The notes beneath the pieces were generated by a model that had not been told where the DNA came from, ran no database searches, and was given only the letters and a program-made list of their open reading frames with translations. A program made the translations under genes and the position numbers. 64,000 nucleotides of DNA from Chrysemys picta bellii. Lineage: Eukaryota > Chordata > Testudines > Emydidae. Of this stretch, positions 9,539-21,952 are shown piece by piece. The number at the start of each line of letters is the position of its first letter. Position 1 is the stretch's first letter. The stretch lies in the NCBI RefSeq assembly GCF_011386835.1, contig NW_027053014.1, forward strand, positions 1 to 64,000. The letters are read 5' to 3'.

Positions 9539-12500
9539 CCTTTGTGGGAAGTTCATCGAAAACTGTGGGGTTGAAATAGTGCTTGGACACCATTGACACT
9601 AGATGCTGCCATCGTGTGGCTTAGCATTAGTGTCTGGGATGACTTGGGGCAAGATCTCAACCTCCCCGCAACCCACTTCACTGCTGCCAGAATCCCTCCT
9701 GGATCAGCTGTCAAGGACACCGACGGGGAGGTAGCAGGAACTCACCCTACAAGGAGGGGGGTGGACACTGGAGGTTACTAGAAAGGAGAAGACTCCATTC
9801 TGGGGTTGAGGAGGTGAATTCATCCCTCAGTGGTGGGCAGGTGCTGGGTGGAAATACTGCTGGTTCCATTTGCCCTTAATTCCTCCTGATTCCTTGGAGC
9901 GTTTGAGTCTCTGACAGGTTTTCGTTCCCTTGCAGCAGGAGGACGTCATGGCCAGAGTGATGCACCAGCTCCGCATCATCCGGCACTTGCGCCAGGTGCC
10001 TGAGACACTGCAGGGGCTGCGCCTCTGAGGCCTTCAGGAACTCCCGCTCCCTGCTGCAGGTACTGCTCTGGCTGATTGTAAATGGGGAGCTAGTGGAAGG
10101 GGAAATGGAGCCCCCTGGCATTCACTAAAAGGGAAAGTGGTGGATTCTCCATCTCTTGATGTCATTGAATGAAACTAGATGCCTTTCTGGAATGTGTGTG
10201 CCCAAAAAGTAACTATTGTACTATAGAGGAAGCCTATGATATGCAGGGGGTTAGACTAGATACTCTAAAGGTCTCTTCTGACCATAAAGTCTACTAATTT
10301 TGGAAACTCTGAGTGTAGCATTGGGAGCAGCCTCTGATGTTTTACTGTCTAGCCGGCTTGCTTCCTAGAATGAGGGCGCATTGAGTGGGGTGATCCACAG
10401 AGAGTAGCTCAAACCTTCAAAGTGTCAGGCCAGAATCAGGACATTAGCACTTCAGAGGATGGGTGGGTGTGGCAGTGACATCACAAAAGCCTTTTGCAGG
10501 ACCTCAGCTTATTGGTCAAATGTGTTAGGGAGGTGGTGACCTCAGAGAGAGATGCTGACATCAGAGAGAGATGCTGACATGAGGGCCAGGGAAACCTCAG
10601 AGACCCCTGTTGCTTTGCTTCAGCAAGTCTCCTCCTTGAGGTCTCTCTTTGAGGAAAGTAAGTGACTCGGAGAGGTTTGTATCCTGTTCAGTCTGATCCA
10701 CCTGGTGCCAGCTGAATTCTAGGCATGGAAAACACTAGTTCAAGGTGGCAGAATTTTATTCCCTCCCTGTGATTTTGTCCCGTAGAATCACTGGGGACAT
10801 TAGTGTTTGTCCTTTTCGTTTTACCTTTTCCTCCCTCCTTCCTTCCTTTCTCTTCATCTCTTACTTCTTTTGTCCTTTCTCCTGTTCCCCTCCCACCACC
10901 AGGAGTGGTTTGTGTGTGTGTGTGTGTTGCTTGGGGTGCTCTTCACCTCCCCTTGTGGGGAGTTCATCCAAACCTTTGTGGTTGAAATAGTGCTTGGACT
11001 CCACTGACACTAGATGCTGCCATCGTGTGGATTAGCATTGGTGTCTGGGATGACTTGGGGCAAGATCTCAACCTACCCGGAACCCACTTCACTGCTGGCA
11101 GAATCCCTCCTGCCCCCCCTGCTAGAGCCGCCTCCCTGGCCAACCTGGGTGGGGGTGGAGAAGAGTGTTCTGATAACTTGAGCTGTGGTTTGGAGGTGGA
11201 ACAGCTGTCAAGGGCACTGAGAGGGAGGTAGCAGCAGCTCACCCTTCAAGGAGGGGATTTGGCACTGGAGGTTACTAGAAAGGAGAAGACGACTCCATTC
11301 TGGGGTTCAGGAGGTGAATTTATCCCTCAGTGGTGGTCAGGTGCTGAGTGGAAATACTGCTGGTTCCAGGGGCCCTTAATTCCCCCTGATTCCTCGGGGC
11401 GTTTGAGTCTGTGACAGGTTCTGGTTCCCTTGCAGGAGGAGGACGTCACGACCAAAGTGATGCACCAGGTCCGCATCATCCGGCACTTGCGCCAGGTGCC
11501 TGAGACACTGCAGGGGTTGTGCCTCTGAGGCCTTCAGCAACTCCCGCTCCCTGCTGCAGGTACTGATCTGGCTCACTGTAAATGGGGAACTAGTGGAAGG
11601 GGAAATGGAGCCCCCTGGCACTCACTAAAAGGGAAAGTGGTGGATTCTCTATCTCTTGATGTCAATGAATGAAGACTAGATGCCTTTCTGGAATGTGTTT
11701 TCCAAAAAAGTAACTGTTGTGCTATACAGGAAGCCCATGATATGCAGGGGGTTAGATGAGATGCTCTAAAGGTCTCTTCTGGCCATAAAGTCTACTAATT
11801 TTTTTAAAACTGAGTGTAGCGTTGGGAACAGCCTCTGATGTTTTACTGTCTAGCCAGCTTGCTTCCTAGAATGAACAGGCATTGAGTGGCGTGATCCACA
11901 GGGAGTAGCTCAGACCTTGAAAGTGTCTGGTGAGCGGTAGGACAATAGCACTTCAGGGGATGGGTGGGTGTGGCAGTGACATCACAAAGGCCTTTTGCAG
12001 GATCTCAGCCTATTGGTCAAAGGTGTTAGGGAGGTGGTGACCTCAGAGAGAGATGCTGACATCAGCCAGGCAGGATAGGGTCGCAGAACCAGGAAAACCT
12101 CGTAGACCCCTGTGGCTTAGCTTCAGCAATTCTCCTTCTCAAGGTCTCTCTTTGAGAGACTATTAGGGTTCACCTAGGTGAGTGCGAGGAGGAACCTCTT
12201 TCGAGTTTTCTCCTTTCCTTTTACTGGTTTTACTACAAACCAGATGTCCCTGTTCAGAAAGTTAGAGCCTCGGAGAGGTTTTGGAAGCTGCTCAGTCTGA
12301 TCCATCTGGTGCCAGCTGAATTCTAGGCATGTATAAGACTATTTCAAGGTGGCAGAATTTTATAGCCCACCTGGGATTTTGTCCTGTGGAATCACTGGGG
12401 ACATTAGGGTTTGTCCATTTCATTTTACCTTTTCCTCCATCCCTCCTTCTTTTCTCTTCATCTCTTACTTCTTTTGTCCTTTCTCCTGTTCCCCTCCCAC

Positions 12501-13020
12501 CACCAGGAATGGTGTGTGTGTGTGTGTGTGTGTGTTGGTAGGGGTGCTCTTCACCTCCCCTTGTGGTAAGTTGATCCAAAACTGTGGGGTTGAAATAGTG
12601 CTTTGACTCCACGGACACTAGATGCTGCCATCGTGTGGCTTAGCATTAGTGTCTGGGATGACTTTGGGGCAAGATCTCAACCTCCCCGCAACGCACTTCA
12701 CTGCTGGCAGAATCCCTCCTGCTCCCCCTCCTAGATCCGCCTCTCTGCCCAACCTGGGTGGGGGTGGAGAAGAGGGTTCTGATAACTTGAGGTGTGGTTT
12801 GGAGGTGGAACAGCTGTCAAGGGCACTGAGGGGGAGGTAGCAGGAGCTCATCCCTCAAGGAAGGGGGTTTGCACTGGAGGTTACTAAAAAGGAGAAGACG
12901 ACTCCATTCTGGGGTTCAGGAGGTGAATTCATCCCTGAGTGGTGGGCAGGTGCTGGGTGGAGATACTGCTGGTTCCAGGTGGCCTTAATTCCCCCTGATT
13001 CCTCGGGGCGTTTTAGTCTC
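9539..13020 (+). pseudogene. Array units downstream of the Penelope array
   Basis: Two and a fraction units. Exon 3 remnant and tail lie at 9539-9935. Exon B is at 9936-10059 and 11436-11559, both with TTGCAG acceptors, reading QEDV/EEDVTTKVMHQ...RHLRQVPETLQG before the shared TGA in GCCTCTGAGGCC. Exon 1 is at 10500-10657, shortened by about 110 bp at its 3' half but with GTAAGTG still abutting, and at 12001-12260, where the donor is mutated to GTTAGA. Exon 3 copies start near 10902 and 12508 after (GT)n. The last tail stops at about 13020 inside the intron before the expected exon B, which is replaced by CR1 sequence. Confidence 0.7.
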
Positions 13021-13391
13021 GGAAAGAGTCCAACGGAGGGCAACAAAAATGATTAGGGGTCTGGAGCACATGAGTTATGAGGAGAGGCTGAGGGAACTGG
13101 GATTGTTTAGTCTCCAGAAGAGAAGAATGAAAGGGGATTTGATAGCAGCCTTCAACTACCTGAAGGGGGGTTCCAAAGAGGATGGAGCTTGGCTGTTCCC
13201 AGTGGTGGCAGATGACAGTACAAGGAGCAATGGTCTCAAGTTGCAGTGCGGGAGGTCCAGGTTGGATATTAAGAAAAACTATTTCACTAGGAGGGTGGTG
13301 AAAGACTGGAATGCGTTACCTAGGGAGGTGGTGGAGTCTCCTTCCTTGGAGGTTTTTAAGGCCCGGCTTGACAAAGCCCTGGCTGGGATGA
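13021..13391 (+). mobile_element. CR1 ORF2 3'-end fragment replacing exon B
   Basis: The fragment matches the end of ORF2 of the CR1 at 25.9-29.4 kb: [55 protein letters not shown], up to LDKALAGM. It lacks both the CR1 3' untranslated tail and any 5' region. It joins host sequence directly on each side (TTTTAGTCT on the left, GAAGGGGAAATGG on the right), deleting the whole exon B. An open frame of 134 codons (13049-13453) runs from the CR1 part into host sequence, but this is fortuitous. The lack of a CR1 3' end argues against ordinary retrotransposition and for replacement by recombination or repair. Confidence 0.85.
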
Positions 13392-14742
13392 AGGGGAAAT
13401 GGAGCCCCCTGGCACTCACTAAAAGGGAAAGTGGTGGATTCTCCATTTCTTGATGTCATTGAATGAAGACTAGATGCCTTTCTGGAATGTGTGTGCCCAA
13501 AAAGTAACTATTGTACGATACAGGAAGCCTGTAATATGCAGGGCGTTAGATGAGATGCTCTAAAGGTCTCTTGTGGACATAAAGTCTCCTAATTTTGGAA
13601 ACACTGAGTGTAGCATTGGGAGCAGCCTCTGATGTTTTACTGTCTAGCCGGCTTGCTTCCTAGAATGAAGACGCATTAAGTGGGTTGATCCACAGAGAGT
13701 AGCTCAAACCTTCAAAGTGTCAGGCCAGCAGCAGGACATTAGGATTAGTGTGTGCGTGTGTGTTGCTGGGGGTGCTCTTCACCTCCCCTTTTGGGAAGTC
13801 AATCCAAAACTGTGGGGTTGAAATAGTGCTTGGACTCCACTGACACTAGATGCTGCCATCCTGTGGCTTAGCATTAGTGTCTGGGATGACTTGGGGCAAG
13901 ATCTCAACCTCCCCGCAACCCACTTCACTGCTGCCAGAATCCCTCCTGCCCCCCCTGCTAGAGCCACCTCCCTGCCCAACCTGGGTGGGGGTGGAGAAGA
14001 GGGTTCTGATAACTTGAGGTGTGGTTTGGAGGTGGAACAGCTGTCAAGGGCACTGAGGGGGAGGTAGCAGGAGCTCACCCCAGAAGGAGCGGGGTTGGCA
14101 CTGGAGGTTACTAGAAAGGACAAGAAGACTCCATTCTGGGGTTCAGGAGGTGAATTCATCTCTCAGTGGTGTTCAGGTGCTGAGTGGAAATACTGCTGGT
14201 TCCAGGTGCCCTTAAATCCCCCAGATTCCTCGGGGTGTTTGAGTCTCTGACAGGTTCTCGTTCCCTTGCAGGAGGAGGACGTCACGGCCAAAGTGATGCA
14301 CCCGCATCATCCGCCACTTGCGCCAGGTGCCTGAGACACTGCAGAGGCTGCGCCTCTGAGGCCGTCAGCAACTCCCGCTCCCTGCTGCAGGTACTGCTCT
14401 GTCTCCCTGTAAATGTCGAGCTAGTGGAAGGGGAAATGGAGCCCCCTGGCACTCCCTAAAAGGGAAAGTGGTGGATTCTCCATCTCTTGATGTCATTGAA
14501 TGAAGACTAGATGCCTTTCTGGAATGTGTGTGCCCAAAAAGTAACTATTGTACTATACAGGAGGCCTATGATATGCAGGGGCTTAGATAAGATGCTCTAA
14601 AGGTCTCTTGTGGCCATAAAGTCTACAAATTTTGGAAACACTGAGTGTAGTATTGGGAGCAGCCTCTGATGTTTTACTGTCTAGCCGGCTTGCTTCCTAG
14701 AATGAAGACGCATTGAGTGGGGTGATCCACAGAGAGTACCTG
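13392..14742 (+). pseudogene. Array units, one lacking exon 1
   Basis: The spacer (13392-13745) passes directly into a short GTGTGTGCGTGTGTG run and exon 3, so exon 1 and its intron are deleted. The tail follows, then exon B at 14272-14390. That exon B has a 5 bp deletion (GCACC-CGCATC in place of GCACCAGCTCCGCATC), also found in three other copies that precede an LTR-like element. The spacer then runs to the LTR junction AGAGTACC. Confidence 0.7.
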
Positions 14743-15515
14743 TGTCAAGGCTGTATCCCCACTTTGAAGTTTAGGATACAAATGTAGGGGCCTGCATGAA
14801 AACTTCTAAGCTTAACCACCATTCCAAGGCTAATTTCCTCCCCTGGGTAGCCTTGAGAAACCTTTCACCAATTCCCTGGTGAATACAGATCCAAACCCCT
14901 TGGATCTTAAAACAAGGAGAAATTAACCATCCCCCCTCCTTCCTCCCACCAACTCCTGGTGAATCAAGATCTAAACTCCTTGGATCTTAAAAGAAGGAAA
15001 AATCAATCAGGTTCTTAAAAATAAGGCTTTTAATTAAAGAAAAAGGTAAAAATCATCTCTGTAAAATCAGTATGGAAATTAACCTTACAGGGTAATCAAA
15101 CTTAAAGAGCTCAGAGGACTCCCCTCTAGTCTTAGGTTCAAAGTACAGCAAACAAAGATAAACACTCTAGTAAAAGGTACATTTACAAGTTGAGAAAACA
15201 AAGGAAAACTAACACACCTTGTTTGAAATAGGAGAGACTTGTTTAGAAAGATGTGGAGAACCTGGATTGATGTCTGGTCCCTCTCAGTCCCGAGGGCGAA
15301 CACCCACACAAACAAAGAACAGAAACAAAAGCCTTCCCCTCCCCAAGATTTGAAAGTATCTTGTCCCCTTATTGGTCCTTTAGGTCAGATGCCAGCCAGG
15401 TTACCTGAGCTTCTTAACCCTTTACAGGGAAAAGGATTTTGGAGTCTCTGGCCAGGAGGGATTTTATAGTACTGTACACAGGACAGCTGTTATCCTTCCC
15501 TTTATAGTTATGACA
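14743..15515. mobile_element. LTR-like element 2
   Basis: The element is 773 bp, starts TGTCAAGGCTG and ends TAGTTATGACA, giving 5 bp inverted termini TGTCA/TGACA. It is flanked by ACCTG and ACCTC, an imperfect 5 bp target duplication of the AGCTC found at this point in empty units. It has two copies of the internal ~75 bp repeat. There are no internal genes. TG...CA ends and a 5 bp duplication fit a solitary retroviral-type LTR. A non-autonomous DNA element is the alternative. Confidence 0.75.
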
Positions 15516-18500
15516 ACCTCAAACCTTCAAAGTCTCAGGCCAGCAACAGGACATTAGCATTGGTTGGGTGTGGCAGTGACATCACAAAGGCCTTTTGCAG
15601 GACGTCAGCCTATTGGTCAAATGTGTTAGGGAGGTGGTGACCTCAGAGAGAGATGCTGACATCAGCCTGACAGGACAGGAGCACAGGGCCAGGGAAACCT
15701 CAGAGACCCTGTGGCTTTGCTTCAGCAAGTCTCCTTCTCGAGGTCTCTCTTTGAGGACTGAGAGAGTGTTCACGTATTTAAGTGCGTGCAGGAGCCTCTT
15801 TCGAGTTTTCTCCTTTCCTTTTACTGATTTTACTAGAAAACAGGCATCCCTGTTGAGAAAGTAAGAGCCTCGGAGAGGTTTGTAACCTCTTCAGTCTGAT
15901 CCACCTGGTGCCATCTGCATTCTAGGCATGGAAAACATTAGTTCAAGGTGGCAGAATTTTATAGCCCACCTGGGACTTTGTCCCGTGGAATCACTGGGGA
16001 CATTAGGATTTGTCCTTTTCATTTTAAGTTTTCCTCCATCCCTCCTTCCTTTCCTTTCATCTCTTACTTCTTTTGTCCTTTCTCCTGTTCCCCTCCCACC
16101 ACCAGGAGCGGTGTGTGTGTGTGTCTGTGTGTGTATGTTTGTTGCTGGGGGTGCTCTTCACCTCCCCTTGTGGGGAGTTCATGCAAAACTGTGGGGTTGA
16201 AATAGTACTTCGACTCCACTGACACTAGATGCTGCCATCCTGTGGCTTAGCATTAGTGTCTGGGATGAGATGCTCTAAAGGTCTCTTGTGGCCATAAAGT
16301 CTACTAATTTTGGAAACACTGAGTGTAGCATTGGGAGCAGCCTCTGATATTTTACTGTCTAGCCAGCTTGCTTCTTAGAATGAAGATGCATTTTTTGGGG
16401 TGATCCACAGAGCGTAGCTCAAACCTTCAAAGTGTCTGGCCAACAGCAGGACATGAGCACTTTAGGGTTTGGTTGGGTGTTGCAGTGATATCACAAAGGC
16501 TTTTTCAACGACCTCAGCGTACTGGTCAAAGGTGTTAGGGAAGTGGTGACCTCAGAGAGAGATGCTGACATGAGCCAGGCAGGACAGGGGGCAGGGCCAG
16601 GGAAACCTCAGAGACCCCTGTGGCTTTGCTTCAGCAAGTCTCCTTCTCGAGGTCTCTCTTTGAGGACTGAGAGAGTATTAGGGTTCACGTATGTGAGTGC
16701 GAGCAGGAGCCTCTTTCCAGTTTTCTCCTTCCCTTTAACTGATTTTACTAGAAAAGAGACGTCCCTGTTGAGAAGGTAAGAGCCTCCAAGAGGTTTTGGA
16801 ACCTGCTCAGTCTGATCTATCTCGTGCCAGCTGAATTCTAGGCATGGAAAACACTAGTTTAAGGTGGCAGAATTTTATTCCCTCCCTGGGATTTTGCCCC
16901 TTAGAATCACTGGGGACATTAGGGTTTGTTCTTTTCGCTTTACCTTTTCCTCCATCCCTCCTTCCTTTCTCTTCATCTCTTACTTCTTTTGTCGTTTCTC
17001 CTGTTCCCCTCCCACCACCAGGAGTGGTGGGTGGGTGTGTTTGTGTGTGTGTTGCTGGGGGTGCTCTTCACCTCCCCTTGTTGGGAGTTGATCCAAAACT
17101 GTATGGTTGAAATAGTGCTTGGACTCCACAGACACTAGATGCTGCCATCCTGTGGCTTAGCGTTAGTGTCTCGGATGACTTGGGCAAGATCTCAACCTCC
17201 CCGCAACCCACTTCACTGCTGCCAGAATCCCTCCTGCCCCCACTGCTAGACCCGCCTCCCAGCCCAACCTTGGTGGGGGTCTAGAAGAGGTTTCTGACGA
17301 CTTAAGCTGTGGTTTGGAGGTGGAACAGCTGTCAAGGACACTGAGGGGGAGGTAGCAGGAGCTCACCCTAGAAGGAGGGGGATTGGCACTGGAGGTTACT
17401 AGAAAGGACAAGAAGACTCCATTCTGGGATTCAGGAGGTGAATTCATCCCTCGGTGTTGGGCAGGTGCTGAGTGGAAATACTGCTGGTTCCAGGTGCCCT
17501 TAATTCCCCCTGATTCCTCGGGGCGTTTGAGTCTGACTGGTTCTCATTCCCTTGCAGCAGGATGTCACGGCCAAAGTGAGGCACCAGCTCCGCATCATCC
17601 ATCACTTTCGCCAGGTGCCAGAGACACTGCAGGGGTTGTGCCTCTGAGGCCTTCAGCAACTCCCGCTCCCTGTTGCAGGTACTGCTCTGGCTCACTGTAA
17701 ATGGGGAGCTAGTGGAAGGGGAAATGGAGCCCCCTGGCACTCAGTGAAAGGGAAAGTGGTGGATTCTCCATCTCTTGAAGTCATTGAATGAAACTAGATG
17801 CCTTTCTGGAATGTTTGTGCCCAAAAAGTAACTATTGTCCTATACAGGAAGCCTATGATATGCAGGGGGTTAGATGAGATGCTCTAAAGGTCTCTTCTGG
17901 CCATAAAGTGTATTAATTTTGGAAACACTGAGTGTAGCATTGGGAGCAGCCTCTAATGTTTTACTGTCTAACCGGCTTGCTTCCTAGAATGAAGACGCAT
18001 TGAGTGGGGTGATCCACAGAGAGTAGCTCAAACCTTCAAAGTGTCAGGCCAGCAGCAGGATATTAGCACTTCAGGGGATGGGTGGGTGTGGCAGTGACAT
18101 CACAAAGGCCTTTTGCAGGACCTCAGCATATTGGTCAAAGGTGTTAGGGAGGTGGTAACCTCAGAGAGAGATGCTGCCATCAGCGAGGCAGGACAGGGGC
18201 GCATGGCCAGGGAAACCTCAGAGACCCCTGTGGCTTTGCTTCAGCAAGTCTCCTTCTCGAGCTCTCTTTGAGGACTGAGAGAGTATTAGGGCTCACATAT
18301 GTGAGTGTGAGCAGGAGCCTCTTTCGAGTTTTCTCCTTTCCTTTTACCCATTTTACTAGAAAACAGAAGTCCCTGTTGAGAAAGTAAGTGCCTCGGAGAG
18401 GTTTGTAACCTGTTCAGTCTGATCCACCTGGTGCCATCTGAATTCTAGGCATGGAAAACACTAGTTTAAGGTGGCAGAATTTTATTCCCTCCCTGGGATT

Positions 18501-18530
18501 TTGTCCCGTAGAATCACTGGGGATATTAGG
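15516..18530 (+). pseudogene. Array units between LTR 2 and the minus-strand Penelope element
   Basis: Exon 1 copies lie at 15601-15860, 16510-16775 (acceptor AG lost) and 18119-18383. Exon 3 copies begin near 16106 and 17022 after CCACCACCAG. Exon B is at 17558-17678. The first unit is cut at about 16267 (CTGGGATGA joined to GATGCTCTAAAGG), deleting the tail and exon B. The stretch 16270-17480 is nearly identical to 49968-51165. The intron after the third exon 1 ends at TGGGGATATTAGG (18518-18530), the left target-site copy of the Penelope insertion. Confidence 0.7.
15601..15860 (+). pseudogene. Pseudo-exon 1 copy with a continuous frame
   Basis: The segment lies between CCTTTTGCAG and GTAAGAG and is open without a stop from acceptor to donor. 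It reads DVSLLVKCVREVVTSERD at the start and SLFRVFSFPFTDFTRKQASLLRK at the end. Most copies break in the middle. Here loss of one C in GAGACCCTGTGG joins the two frames. The peptide may derive from a HEAT-repeat exon. Because the following exon 3 and exon B are not in a coherent frame, function is unlikely. Confidence 0.45.
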
Positions 18531-21477
18531 AATACAACAAGGAGTCTGGTGGCACCTTAAAGACTAACAGATTTATTTGGGCATAAGCTTTCGTGAGTAA
18601 AAACCTCACTTCTTCGGATGCATAGAGTGAAAGTTACAGATGCAGGCATTCTATACTGACACATGGAGAGCAGGTTGTTACTTCACAAGTGGAGAACCAG
18701 TGTTGACAGGGCCAATTCAAAAATCAGGGTGGATGTAGTCCACTCCAAATAATAGATGAGGAGGTGTCAATTCCAGAAGAGGAAAAGCTGCTTCTGTAGT
18801 GAGCCAGCCACTCCCAGTCCCTATTCAAGCCCAGATTAATGGTGTTGAATTTGCAAATGAATTTTAGTTCTGCTGTTTCTCTTTGAAGTCTGTTTCTGAA
18901 GTTTTTTTGTTCAATGATAGTGACTTTTAAATCTGTAATAGAATGACCAGGGAGATTGAAGTGTTCACTTACTGGCTTATGTATGTTACCACTCCTGATG
19001 TCCGATTTGTGTCCATTTATTCTTTTGCGGAGGGACTGTCCGGTTTGGCCAATGTACATGGGAGAGGGGCATTGCTGGCACATGATGGCATATATGACAT
19101 TAGTGGATGTGCAGGTGAATGAGTCCCTGATGGTGTGGCTGATGTGGTTGGGTCCTCTGATGCTGTTGCCAGAGTAGATATGGGGACAGAGTAGGCAACG
19201 AGGTTTGCTACGGGGATAGGTTCCTGGGTTGGTGTTTCTGTGGTGTGGTGTGTAGTTGCTGGTGAGTATTTGCTTCAGGTTGGGGGGTTGTCTGTAAGCG
19301 AGGACTGGCCTGCCTCCCAAGGTCTGTGAGAGTGAGGGATCATTTTCCAGGATAGGTTGTAGATCGTGGATAATGCGCTGGAGAGGTTTTAGCTGGGGGC
19401 TGTATGTGATGGCCAGTGGTGTTCTGTTATTGTTCTTGTTGCGCCTGTCCTGTAGTAGGTGATTTCTGGGTACCCGTCTTGCTCTGTCAATCTGTTTCCT
19501 CACTTCCCCAGGTGGGTATTGTAGTTTTACGAATGCTTGATAAAGATCTTGTAGGTGTTTGTCTCTGTCTGAGGGGTTGGAGCAAATTTGGTTGTATCTT
19601 AGGGCTTGGCTGTAGACAATGGATCATGTGATGTGTCTTGGATGGAAGCCGGAGGCATGTAGGTACGTATAGCGGTCAGTAGGTTTCCGGTATAGGGTGG
19701 TGTTTATGTGACCATCACTTATTTGTACTGTAGTGTCCAGTAAGTGGATCTCTTGTGTGGACTGGTCCAGGCTGAGGTTGATGGTGGGGTGGAAATTGTT
19801 GAAGTCCAGGTGGAATTCTTCAAGGGCCTCCTTTCCGTGGGTCCATATGATGAAGATGTCGTCAATGTAGCGCAAGTAGAGGAGGGGCACTAGGGGACGA
19901 GAGCTGAGGAAGCGTTGTTCTAAGTCAGCCATAAAAATGTTGGCATACTGTGGGGCCATGCGAGTACCCATAGCAGTGCCACTGACTTGAAGGTATAAGT
20001 TGTCCCCAAATCTGAAGTGGTTGTGGGTGAGGACAAAGTCACAAAGCTCAGCCACCAGGCTTGCTGTGGCCTCATCAGGGATACTGTTCCTGACAGCTTG
20101 TAGTCCATCCTCATGTAGAATATTGGTATAAAGTGCTTCTACATGCATGGTGGCCAGGATGGTGTTTCCAGGAAGAACATCAATGCATTGTAGTTTCCTC
20201 AGGAAGTTGGTGGTGTCTCGAAGATAGCTGGGAGTGCTGGTAGCATAGGGCCTGAGGAGAGAGGCCAAATAGCCAGATAATCCTGCTGTCAGAGTGCCAA
20301 TGCCTGAGATGATGGGGCGTCCAGGGTTTCCGGGTTTATGGATCTTGGGTAGCAGATAGAATACCCCTGGTCGGGGTTCTGGGGGTGTGTCCATGTAGAT
20401 TTGTTCCCGTACTGTAGCTGGGAGTTTCTTGAGCAGATGGTGTAGTTTCTTTTGGTATTCCTCAGTGGGATCAGTGGATAGTGGCCTGTAGAATGTGGTC
20501 TTGGAGAATTGCCTGGCAGCCTCCTGTTCGTAATCTGACCTGTTCATTATGACTACAGCACCTCCTTTGTCAGCCCCTTTGATGATAATGTCAGAGTTGT
20601 TTCTGAGGCTGTGGATGGCATTGCGTTCTGTACGGCTGAGGTTATGGGACAAGTGATGTTGTTTGTCCACAATTTCAGCCTGTGCACGTCTGCGGAAACA
20701 CTCTATGTAGAGGTCCAGTCTGTCATTTCGACCATCAGGAGGAGTCCACGCAGAATTGTTCTTTTTGTAGTGTTGGTAGGAGGGTTCCTGTGGGTCAGTG
20801 CACTGTTCAGTGGTGCGTTGAAAATATTCCTTGAGTCGGAGACGAAGAAAGTAGGCTTCCAGATCACCGCAGAAGTGTATCATGTTCGTGGGGACGGTGG
20901 GACAGAAAGAGAGTCCCCGAGATAGGACAGACTCTTCTGCTGGGCTAAGCGTGTGGTTGGAAAGATTGACAATGTTGTTAGATGAGTTGAGGGTACCATT
21001 GTTATAGCCCCTAGTGGCAGGTATTAGTTTAGATAACTTACAGTCCTTTTTCCTCTGTAGAGAAGTGAAGTGTGCATTGTAAATGGCTTGTCTCATTTTT
21101 GTAAAGTCCAGCCACGTGGAAGTTTGTGTAGAAGGCTGGTATTGTATGAGAGTCTCCAGTTCTGAGAGCTCATTCTTGATCTTCTCCTGTCTGCTGTACA
21201 GGATGCTGATCAGGTGGTTCCTCAGTTTCTTTGAGAGAGTGTGTGGCACAATCTCTCACCATACTCAGTGTAGTATGTTGATTGCAATGGATTTTTTACC
21301 TTCAGTCCTTTTGGTATGATGTCCATCTGTTTGCATTTGGAGAGGAAGATGATGTCTGTCTGTATCTGTGCAAGTTTTTTGTTGAGGTTGATGGATTTCC
21401 ACTCCATACGGCTAAATTTAGTGCCTTGCATGGTGTCAAGTATCAGGGGGTAGCCATGTTAGTCTGTATCTACAAAA
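18531..21477 (-). mobile_element. Full-length Penelope-like element, minus strand
   Basis: On the minus strand this is a full element of a subfamily related to, but distinct from, the 3.8-9.5 kb copies. Its 3' end reads TGCATCCGAAGAAGTGAGG then CACGAAAGCTTATGCCC, and its 5' end lies near 21,477. A partial copy precedes it immediately (21478-21952). The combined insertion is bracketed by a 13 bp target duplication: TGGGGATATTAGG (18518-18530) and TGGGGACATTAGG (21953-21965), one mismatch. The uninterrupted site is visible in other units as CACTGGGGACATTAGGG. Confidence 0.88.
18724..21431 (-). pseudogene. Penelope-like RT/GIY-YIG ORF, disrupted by one frameshift and one stop
   Basis: The frame starts MQGTKFSRMEWKSINLNKK at 21431 and is shifted by a small CT-rich indel near 21,235-21,245. 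It continues open for 541 codons (21249-19624) through EADKGG-like GADKGGAVVIMNRSDY, FYLLPKIHKPGNPGRPIIS, the MHVEALYTNI block (Asp replaced by His in the first catalytic motif) and RYIDDIFIIWTHG. It meets TGA at 19621-19623 (a CGA-to-TGA type change in HITRSIVYSQ), then resumes in the same frame to the GIY-YIG domain (VIYAIMCQQCPSPMYIGQTG) and stops at 18724. With frameshift, stop and a lost catalytic Asp it is inactive, but still nearly complete. Confidence 0.88.
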
Positions 21478-21952
21478 ACAACAAGGAGTCTGGTGGCACC
21501 TTAAAGACTAACAGATTTATTTGGGCATAAGCTTTCGTGAGTAAAAACCTCACTTCTTCGGATGCATAGAGTGAAAGTTACAGATGCAGGCATTATATAC
21601 TGACACATGGAGAGCAGGGAGTTACTTCACAAGTGGAGAACCAGTGTTGACAGGGCCAATTCAAAAATCAGGGTGGATGTAGTCCACTCCCAATAATAGA
21701 TGAGGAGGTGTCAATTCCAGGAGAGGAAAAGCTGCTTCTGTAGTGAGCCAGCCACTCCCAGTCCCTATTGAAGCCCAGATTAATGGTGTTGAATTTGCAA
21801 ATGAATTTTAGTTCTGCTGTTTCTCTTTGAAGTCTGTTTCTGAAGTTTTTTTTGTTCAATGATAGTGACTTTTAAATCTGTAATAGAATGACCAGGGAGA
21901 TTGAAGTGTTCACTTACTGGCTTATGTATGTTACCATTCCTGATGTCCGACA
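21478..21952 (-). mobile_element. Penelope-like 3'-end partial copy, upstream part of the tandem
   Basis: This 475 bp fragment in the same orientation as the adjacent full copy lies on its 5' side. It starts within the nuclease sequence (SDIRNGNIHKPVSEHFNLPGH) and runs to the element's 3' end. An 8-T run (about 21847-21854) shifts the frame near IEQKK. The full and partial copies share direct repeats of about 475 bp, so recombination between them would leave exactly one such fragment, as seen at 59,896-60,372. Confidence 0.85.

Noticed and set aside
13049..13453. 134-codon CR1-host fusion as a new gene
   Set aside because: Only the CR1 part resembles protein. The host part continues in an arbitrary frame, and no promoter or splice support is visible.
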